Of a stretch of DNA of 64,000 nt, positions 54,401 to 64,000 are shown in pieces. The DNA is from Labyrinthula sp. Ha (lineage: Eukaryota; Sar; Bigyra; Labyrinthulida; Labyrinthulaceae). The stretch is from positions 1,054,001 through 1,118,000 of the forward strand of contig JAALGZ010000001.1 of assembly GCA_015227615.1 (NCBI GenBank), given 5' to 3'. The notes under the pieces are model-generated. The model ran no database searches. It worked only from the letters and a program-made list of their open reading frames with translations, and had not been told where the DNA came from. The position numbers were made by a program, and so were the translations under genes. Numbering within the stretch: the stretch's first letter is position 1; every line of letters starts with the position of its first letter.

Positions 54401-57400
54401 TATCCTCTCCTGTGCTATAACATGGACTCCAATGGTCTTGTTTTCTCTTAACCATGTGGTCCTTTATCATTATTTACAATGAAAACTTTTTTGTTTGAAG
54501 AGAGTAGACCTCATTCACGTAGGGTAAGAGAGAAATATTTTTCAGGTCTTAACAAAGAAATTGTCATCAGCTGAAGCAGTTGTTGAGAAAAAAAATTAAA
54601 GGCTGAAACTCCGGTGTCTCCTTCTAGGTGAGATGGTGTCGGTGAGGTTACCAATGTGTACTTACAACAGAAAGATAACGAAGATGACGATAAAAAATAG
54701 AGACCATAATAATTTTAGAATTGGAATAAAGCAGAAGCATTGTATATTGTGTTGAGCTTTCTTTTCTCGTTTTCGCTATTCTTTCTAGCACAACAAGTTG
54801 CATTGCAATACCCTTGCAATTATACTCTGGTTACTTAAAAGGAATGAAGAATTTTAACTGCAATTTTAATTAATGAAAATTACTTTGAACCGCCTGGATT
54901 ATGAACTAAATAAATTCTTCCTGCTGGCTTTGATCTCATAGAAAATGAGACATAGTGTACAATCTCCTCCCCGGATGTGTTTGACATCCCAGAACTCTTT
55001 TAAACCAATTTCATAAATTCATTCGCGATTCGTAAATTTTCCGGAAAAGCGAATGGGTGTTCAATGAGGAGTCGCTCTACACAGATACCCATGGCATTAT
55101 CAACTGTTTCTTTATAACGCACTAGCTATAACTTAGTTTGTTGTGTCTTGCTTTGAATATAATTTAACCTAGATAAGATCCGTGCTCAACTAGAAATAGA
55201 TTGTACTAAACTAAACTTAAATAAACTTTCCCGGACATGTCTTCTCTACCCGGAAAACTATTGAACTTTCGATCAGAATAGAATTATATTCTTAGATAAT
55301 GGGTCATGATTATATTACTTAGCTTCTGTTCTTATCCTTAAACACAACAACTCAAAGCTTTAAATTGTATGCATCCCACCTCCGAAATAAGCAATTAAAA
55401 AACTTGGAACAGTGCAAAAAACATCTGGTGCAGATAAAAGCTTACCAGATAATATATTGAGATATTGGCAGTTGGGTTTATATCTATTGTGATAACACAT
55501 CCATTACTGCAGGTAACGGACAGCCCAAAAAGTAATGATATTTTTTTCTACTTCCCTTTGCTGTTCTAACTGGATAGTGTTGAAATTTCTATGGACTCAT
55601 CGCCAAATATGTGTTAATAGTATCGAAACGGTAATACCTCTTTTATTTAAACTTTCTAATGCTTAAGGTATTGATATGTGTTTATTCTTGCCGATTTCTG
55701 CTTACTTAAGTAAGATTGTAGCACTCATTGATGCCAATAAAGCTTAGACAAAGTATCTGTTAATAGGTTTCATGATAGTGCCAGATAGATCCCTTCAGTT
55801 ATTGTGTTCTCTATATATTCATCTTTTGCGAACATTTCTTATTTCCTTTTATCGGAAAAGGATATTTCTTTCTACACTATAAGATCTAATATATATATAT
55901 TTCACATCTGCTACCCTATAAATCTATTGCAACAATTGCTTAGTAGTTTTACTTTATCCAACCACAAGTACTACAAACCAAAAATGTTGAAACATATAAT
56001 TTAAAAAGCGATAAGTAAAAGAGTAAAAAAAACAGAGAAACATAAGGTGTCTGTCGTTAAGAGAAACCTCCACACAATAACCAATAATATCCTTGGATGT
56101 AATAGTATAGAAACCGATTGATGCAAATACTCTAATCAACCTAAATTTAGTTCCCTGTACATAGAAACCAGTGCTTCCCAAGAATCAACCTTTGGAAGAG
56201 AGTTAAAGCGTTGAAACTATATTATCATGAGAAAAAATGATGTAAAATTATATTTAAGGTATCCAGATCTGGGATATTAGAGCAAAAACCTTAGAAACAT
56301 AAAATATGGTAGCTCTTTGGACCTGGGGTGCATCGAAGCTATTTTCTGCTTTGCATATGTATCATAAAAAAACCTATTTTATACTTTGCACTGATACAAG
56401 AAGTACACATTTAGAGCAACTTTCAATGATGTTATGAAGCAAACATGTGAAAAAAAAAGCAAAAATTTAGTTTCTACTTTGGAGAAAATCCATACTCTAA
56501 AAAATATAGTTTTATTTCCAATACTCAGCAAGGGGAAATGGCCGTCGTTTAACAGATTAAAAATGATTATTAATTCCTGGAGTAATATTTCTTTATATGG
56601 ATTGATCTTGAATTCAAATATGTACAAGATAGTTATATAAATGACATTGCCATCACTAGAGATCAAAACTGATATTAGAGTACATACTTAACATCCTTAA
56701 GAGTATATTATGCCGGTGTATAATGAGATATTAAGTCCTTTTAATTTCTTAGATCGCTGAATTAAATGTTCTTTAGATTGAATGTTCCTAACTAAATACT
56801 TTAAACTCTATCCACTAGTTATTACTTAAGAAATTTTAAGTTACAGTTATGTAATACTAAAAAAAATTGTCGCTTGAGTTATAAATAATTGTAGCGAATT
56901 ACCTATCTGTCCTAACTAACCCCCTAATACTTAGTAAATCAGACAAAATAATTTTTAACAACCCTGTGCTTTATGAAAGGTTAACAACCGTTTTTGTAAG
57001 TAAAGTATTCTTAGTTAAGTATTTTAGATGCTACTTTTCCAACCCGTTTATTTCTGTAGAATATTTCCTTGTTCCAAAAGAATCTGTTCAAAACATTTTT
57101 AGTAAAGATCGACCTTGCTGAATATCTAAGTATTTACATACTTATTTTAGCTACATAAAATCAATTTTTATCATAAGAACAGACAGCTTAATTTGGTAGG
57201 ACAGAGTAAATTTGCTTAACTTAGAATAGGGAGCAACAATCCATGGTGGTTTATTTTAGTCTTTATTCGTCCTTGAACATAAAAAGTATTAATTGTTCTT
57301 TAACTTGTGATTTTCTTATGACCAAGTAACTCAGCTAAGTTTAGGTATTTTGAGAACATGTAACTTTACATTAGTCTGAAATAAGAATATAAGAGATTGA

Positions 57401-60400
57401 ATCAATATGTATCTATGTCGATCTATTACAGCTACTCATGGCGCAAAAATGCTATTACATCGGAATTATTTCGTAAGAATTTGACTACCATTTACCAAAT
57501 TTCTATCCTGCAAAAATGAAAATTAGAGAAAGATTTAAAATACCGCAACTACATTAAATACTCTACAGCTTCCAACAAAGACCCAACAAAACTACCGTAT
57601 TCTAGCTAGAACTTATTAGGTAGTTTATTACTAGTCCGATATCAACTTTAATTGAAACCTAATTGGTGTTACTGATTGCGAACAGTAAAATCAATGATCC
57701 TGGAATATGTATGAATTATTTTAAAATATCATTAAATAAAGTAGCCCCTAAACCTTGATAGATGAGACAAATTATCAAAGCATTATAGAAGGAATATCAG
57801 CATGGAAAATCCAGGGCTATCGTGTCATGAATCCGGTGCTTGTAGCTACAAAACCTTATATATATCGTTTCGCTAATTTATAACTTACTGTGAGACTCAA
57901 GTGACCTAGTGTAGTTAATTAAATAAACTAGAAATGTGTTTGTAAATATCTATAGTCCTCTACTATAATCGCTCTATTTTAAATTTCTTAGGCTATTCAG
58001 CAGATTCAATAGCCTTGTCATATTAATGATAGACACTTCCATAAAATTGATTTCTTACTTTACAATAAAGAACAATTTAGCGATTAACATTACTTTATTA
58101 AGCCAAATGTCGTATAGAGTTGTTGAATTTCATACAATGTCAAATGTAATTCGAATATATTTAGGTAAGATAGTAACCAATCTTCATCAGTGCTATGTTG
58201 CTATGTCTCACATGATTCAGGTACCGAAGTACTAAGCTTGTCTTTGTACGTATCAAATGCTACATCTTTGCCGCGACCCAGGAACAAAACTCTGTAGAAG
58301 AGCTGTGAGTCAGGAATAAAGAAACAGTAACAATAAAAATTTGCCGACAATCACAGGTAGTTGGACCAAAATTTCTTATTTTTCATAAACAGAAATTCGG
58401 TTAATGGATTGACGATATCAATAAAATAATCTAAGGACTCCAATGGTGTATTGAAGTACAGATTTTGCAAACAAAATACCCAAACGTTATCCTCTATGTG
58501 TAACCGAATGGAGTTCGTCTGCGTGTATTGACTGCGTAACTTGTCATTCTTTTTTAAAATCCGCTACCACAAGGTGGGAATAATTAAGGGGGATTGATAC
58601 CTCCAGTTTTAGCCATAAGTTTGACCAATAAAATATAGCCAATGAATTTATTAGGGTTACCATGAAGTACAGTTGAACATGAAAATTCACTGATATGACA
58701 TACAAGACAAGACACGATAAGTTAATTTCTTGCTGGGGAGCTATATTTTACTAACAAGACTGAATCAATAAGTCTAAACTAATTTAATATCATGTATTTA
58801 TACTTTACCCGAACATTTTTTTTAGGTTTGCAATAGTATCGAAGTATAAAATAGTAACCCACCCTTAATGAACTACACCTGCTTGTAAGATAGCTTTTCA
58901 ATAAAATTCCGTACTGCGACCCAGTGTTTCCCACTATGCAAATGATATTCTAAGAATCTGTGAATCGATATTTTCTTTAGCTACCGTGATAAGAAAAAAA
59001 AATGATTCGCTGGGGCTGTTATGATGATCGTTCTGGATACTATTTGAAGAATTGTCATCACTTGAAATATATTGCATTCAGCTTCCAGAACCCATATTAT
59101 TGACAAAAAAATGACAGGCTTAAGGCTATAACAAATAATTAACTGTTATAAATTAACAAGATAACAATGATCAATGTGGTTAAATCTATTATCTGCTTAA
59201 GTCGTGTAAAATTTCTAAGTTTTTCACGACTCTGCACTTCTATTTATTTTATTTAGAGAGTTGAAACACGGATACTAATTGTGCCTCCACAGAATTTGAC
59301 TTGCAAAACCTTAGAATTTGTTCGATAATGTGCACGAAACAAAGCAATAACTGTTTAAAATCATATAATAGGACTAAGGACATTTACTATTCAAATTTTC
59401 ATATACCACATTTCGTTTATCATCCGGTGTTTTTTAATGGTAGTCCGCATAATTCATTAATATTAACATACATGAACTTAGGTAAAAACCTGTCGCATGA
59501 TTTTTTGTGGTAAAATTAGTTCTTAGATAGTTTGTATATGATAGTGCCAGGTTTAAATATATGGTAACGATCTTGGTTGGCAGATTTAATGCCCAGTGTA
59601 TTTTCCTGAGGAATAATTCATGTGGCCAAAATATGAAAATTCTTAAATAGTGAAGTCTATTCCAATATTCTTTTCATAACATGATAAAAACAAAACTTAA
59701 ATCTATTATTGGTTTTGAGATGTGTCTCGATTAGAAATTTTGCTGGTTAGTAAACAAAGATATTAATGGCAAAGCTGATTAGAAGAGAACGGGTGTGATG
59801 ACCCTTCTCGAAGTGTTCACAAACTTGTTAAGAAATAATTGATATTTTGCTAATAACTCCTCTTAAAATTCTTATCAGTCTTAAAGACCTAGTAGGATTT
59901 TAAAAATGTCCAAAATTTTGTTTGAGTGATATTAGTAAGTCTTGATTTTTAAATACAATTTCTGCATTTATTATCATTATTTCCGCATGTCATTTACAAT
60001 ATGTTTAGCTTTTTTCCTGAAATCACATAGTATGCCTGCATATATGAGTGGTATACCTCTCTTCTATCTGTTAGCTAAGATACTTTATTAAATCTTAAAA
60101 TGAGGAATTGTGAGTAACATAGTTCTTGCTAAAGAAGATAGAACAACAGTATATTGTTCGGTTTCAAAGTACTATTTAATCGTTACGATGCTAACTTCGT
60201 ATAGTTGAGCACAAAATAGCGATGCATTCAAATTTATTTGAGCTCTCTAGCTTATATAAAAATAACCAAGGTTAAAATTCTTTATTATTTCTTCAATCCT
60301 ATCAGTATCTTCAAGGTTATTGTTTATTGAAGATTTGAAAGGACAATCTTGGCTTTGTTATAACCGAAATTGTGAAATATCTAGCTGCTTTCGAGGGGCA

Positions 60401-63400
60401 AATACTGAGATCAATGTGCATTTCTATTGTTTAGATAGAATACTTATGTGTCTTGAAGTTATATAGTGAAAAACATTACAAGTATGCAATAAGCATACTC
60501 AAACAAACTTTTTTCACATGTTACGAAAATTTTCTCTTACAAGTATTTGATTGTTTTTAATTCTAGAAGATTTGTTTGGTCGACAGCAAAGTGAAATCAT
60601 GAAGTGACCTGTTAAGTTGAGATTAAGTTTAACCTAGTTTTTTATATATGGAGGAGTGCTATGAGACTAGAAGTTCTGATGAGAATATTAGTTGCTCACG
60701 TGATGTATAGAGGTTCAGAATTGTCCAAAGGCATATGTAACAGGTAACAACATATTCCGTGAGTTTTATTTTGACAGGATTGCTATATATATTATTTAGA
60801 TTCTTATCTTTCTCGAGTATGTAACCTTTTGGTTCTCTATTCTTTGAAGTTAACATAATCTATTTGAAATGGCGAGTATACATTGTTAGAATGCTCTAAT
60901 TGCTATATTTCCACTACGCCTGAATGATCAATACGGTTATTGGTAGTCTCCCAGCAGCAAAGTATAATAATCTGTGGATAGAGAACCTTCCTATCTTGTG
61001 AAGTAGCAATAGTAAATTGGTTTATTTCATTTTTCTCGCTTCTGTGGTTGCATGGAAATATATATATTCCATGTTGATTTCTGTTATCAGTTTTGTATTT
61101 TGTCTTGGTTCCCTGAAGTTGTTATCCAAAAAAAGCACAAGTGCGACCTAGACTGAAAAGACAAACGTAATCAGGGATAACATCGATCAAGAGATCCAGA
61201 CATTTAAGTACTTCGTTTCTTAGTGATGATGGTTAACCAGAGATTTTATGAGGCGTTATGCTGTTTTCCACAGATTTTGGTTTGCTTTTAGTCTTTGTTT
61301 TCTATACCTTGCATACCATAGCATTGTGTTCAGATATCTAAATTCATAACTTTGCTGCGCTTCAAGTTCATTATTTAGTTTTCGGGGAGTTTCAGGATGA
61401 TGGGCTGTATATCCTTTTTCTCCTCCACTGGTTCAATGTCTGTTTGTATCAAGAATGACTTGACAAATGATATGGTGGTTGCTGGTAATTTCCTTTAAAG
61501 ATATTGAGTTGTTTTTAAGCTCTCTTTGACCATAGCCTTCCTGATAACTTTTACAGGTAAATATTTCTGCAATAAAAGTATCTTATATCTTTCTTCCTAT
61601 TGTTTCTAATTGTTATTTTCTTGAATACAACATCGGTCATTTCCCTTATAATTCTGTTTAAAAGAACTGATAGAAACGTATTCCTCTTTGGATCTTCTTT
61701 TTTAGAGGCATTAAACTTATTAACCACCTAGTCTATTGTAGAAAACTCTATTTTCGGGGTCTTTTAATACGTCAAATTGTTGCTTCCCGGATACTTGGAA
61801 TTGCCGTCGACTAACTTGGGTTTGATACTCCAAGCATATGAGTGTTCTTTAAGTGAGTAAATCGGGGTTCATAGTGGCTATTCATAGCGCATAGCTAAGT
61901 TTGTCCTCTGGGACCGGAAACATATTCTTTTACTATATTTGAAAGATCTCAAGAGGCTGCTCTGATTTTGGAGGTATGTGGTTTCTCCTATTTGGCATTA
62001 CATTTCAGTTTCCTTCTTCAGATTTTAAAGAATTTCATTGGTAGATCGGGGTTTTGCTTAAATACGCTGTGACCCAGGCCCTATACATGTATACAAGTAC
62101 TTACCACTTAGTAGTGTCACGCAGAAAAGTGTGATAAAGGATTGTTTAATATTTTTAAGGGTTACGTTCAAATAAAAATTCTTTTCAAAATCCAAATTCA
62201 AGAACGATAAGTTGCGAAAGTAGAGACTCTAGTTTTACCGCTGTCGATGTGAACTCCACCTATGATTTTGTATATTACCACCCATAACAACTTCATTTGA
62301 CTTATTGACTTCATGTTTTAGTTAAATTTTTTGCTGCAGACATTTTTTTGAGCGTATGTAACCTTCCTAGTATAGAAGTCATTAAGTTGAGTTCTATTGG
62401 ATGATATAGTTAGAGATATTAGTTGACATCAGTAAACATCCCGATTACAATTTTTTCAATAAAAATTGCGGTAGTGCCTCAAGGTCCCATCTACAAAGGA
62501 ATGCAAAAGAAATCATTAATTTTGAAAGCATACATTTTCGTTTGAGCATGTAACTTTCATAGTCTCTGAGATTACCTGTCACTAAAATCATTAGCCATAC
62601 AACGGTTTCATTAGTTTTAAAACTTAGTAATGGGGGAAAACGAGATCATGAAGCTCCATGGATTCAACCCCAAGCTCGGAAATTAGTAACTCACTTCCCT
62701 TTAGCAACGGAAGATAATTTATTGAATTTGAATGAAACAAGGTTATTTCTTAAGATTTCTTGACTCCAATGGAGATTCTTTTACTAGTTTTCGTAAGGGT
62801 TGTAAGCATTTCATTATATATTTTTTGTTAAACCTAATGTTTCCGGTAAGAATACTTGTACATGGCTAATCACTCTAGTTAAATTTTATTTCAAACTGAA
62901 CTGAAATCTCAAGTGAGCTGAGAGAGTGTAGGTACTTTCATGGGCCTCAGATAAAGATTGAATTCTTATTTACGTTAACGCACGAATACTGCTTCCCTTA
63001 AACGTTAACTAATCTATTACCATGAACTAAGTATTTTGTTTTGGACAATTTTTTTTGAGTATTTTTGCAAGGTACGATAATCAAACCCAAACGTTTCAGG
63101 TGCATCTTTCGGATATCATAATCCTTGGGCATATTACCCTAAGGATCAATATTAGGTGCTCTTAAACCATGGTATTATCACAGCTATCTCAAAGAAATTT
63201 TAATCAACAAAAGGGACCATTGTTAGATTTTAACCACGATAGAACGAAATCAAGAATGGGGAAATAGTGTACTATTTGTACTTGGAAGGTCTATGGTGCG
63301 AGCTTATATTTTGTCTTCCCGGCTTTCCCTTCTATTTAAACTAGACCTATTCTTTTATCAGTAAATATGGTTAAAGTGAGCTAATACATTAGTTAAATCC

Positions 63401-64000
63401 GCTATGTCCATATTTTAGGTATCAACGTCTATTCACCACCCACTAGGAAACTTCCCTTCCTATACCCCACTGCCGCTTCAAGGAAATATATTCGCTACAT
63501 CTGTCGAACTGTGGTGTAATAAGTCGTAGAAAAAAATTAAATTAAACCAAAGTGCCAAGAGATACAGGAGAGTCCTGTTCCCTCTTTTTTTCATTCATGC
63601 AGTGCGTTGTTTCAAGGTAGTACTTTTTCTTCTAGAGGCATTCTATAGGTGAAGCTCGGGGCTTGATCTAACAGTACTTAGTTATTGGTACTTCAAGATT
63701 TCATGTTAACAGTAGATGACTCTTGATATGTTGCTCGGTATCGGATGTGATAAAGTTTATTAAATTATCAATTGATATTTGTTTTGAGTCTGATTGCCAA
63801 GAAGAGAATTGGCACTTTGATTGGTATCAAATGATTCTGAGTTAATTCTGATTATCAGTATTTAGGCAACATGGTTAAGAAATTATCAGAAATAATCAAC
63901 AAGAAAACCATGAATATGAAATTTATTGATAAATTATCATTAAATCATTTCTGACCCCAATGTGTTAGTAATGTTTGTGACGGGTGATTTTGGCAACTGG
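51497..64000. other. Gene desert (about 12.5 kb)
   Basis: After the Mob-like gene I can support no coding gene up to the end of the window. Open frames are at most about 110 codons and T- or A-rich, as expected by chance. No tRNA, rRNA or snRNA was recognised by eye. The only element is a small hAT-like MITE at 63,735-63,960. Genes with many tiny exons would be easy to miss here. Confidence 0.5.
63735..63960 (+). mobile_element. hAT-like MITE, copy 4 (about 226 bp)
   Basis: The left end, TCGGTATCGGATGTGATAAA, and the right end, ATCATTTCTGACCCCAA, are degenerate forms of the family's inverted repeats. The flanks TATGTTGC and TGTGTTAG agree at 5 of 8 positions. Inside it shares TATCAAATGATTCTGA and AATTTATTGATAAATTATCA with the other copies. 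It is the shortest copy in the window and has no coding capacity. Confidence 0.6.

Noticed and set aside
61395-61640. Possible first exon starting MMGCISFFSSTGS followed by a GTAATT donor
   Set aside because: Several splice solutions exist, none gives a recognisable product, and the frames stop quickly.

Overview
This is an AT-rich nuclear window from a eukaryote. Genes are split by very small introns (two of 28 nt in one gene, 32 nt in another, 31 and 50 nt in a third), several proteins have type II membrane anchors or signal peptides, and there is no sign of operons or Shine-Dalgarno sites. A protein resembling the outer dynein arm docking complex suggests motile cilia or flagella, and a SYCP2-like protein suggests meiosis. 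I cannot name the organism. Tiny introns, long intron-free reading frames and large gene deserts fit a flagellated protist or another lineage with reduced introns, better than a plant, an animal with ordinary introns, or a bacterium.

Layout. 1-5.1 kb holds a partial gene for an array of Cys-rich modules (+), a three-exon HAD phosphatase (-) and a LUSTR/GOST-type seven-transmembrane protein (+) divergent from it. 5.1-15.0 kb is a desert with one hAT-like MITE. 15.0-22.6 kb is the densest block: a Roc-COR-TIR protein (-), a coiled-coil dynein-docking-like protein (-), a three-exon COX7C/Cox8 gene (-) with a possible small membrane protein divergent from it (+), and a three-exon acyl-CoA-binding protein with four helical repeats (-). 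22.6-29.7 kb has a GC-richer broken coding-like patch and a 3.76-kb hAT-like element with a perfect 8-bp target duplication that carries a decayed RGS-like gene. 29.7-32.2 kb is a Golgi-type glycosyltransferase candidate. 32.2-35.3 kb contains another MITE copy and a 1.1-kb unit bounded by inverted repeats. 35.3-42.8 kb has a GT64 (exostosin-type) protein with a C-terminal cupin-like domain (+) convergent with a large SYCP2/Red1-like protein (-). 42.8-49.7 kb is a desert with a G-quadruplex motif. 49.7-51.5 kb has two tandem Mob1-like genes that have lost the zinc ligands. 51.5-64.0 kb has no gene I can support, only a small MITE at the end.

Functional reading. The genes do not form a pathway; this is ordinary eukaryotic gene scatter: glycan or secretory enzymes, ciliary and meiotic proteins, a respiratory subunit and signalling or immune-like proteins. 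The most unusual items are the Roc-COR-TIR protein with an apparent NADase glutamate, the candidate meiotic axis core protein, the zinc-less tandem Mob pair, the GT64-cupin fusion, the Cys-module array and the hAT-like element with a captured gene fragment. All functional calls come from reading motifs by eye; no database search was run.
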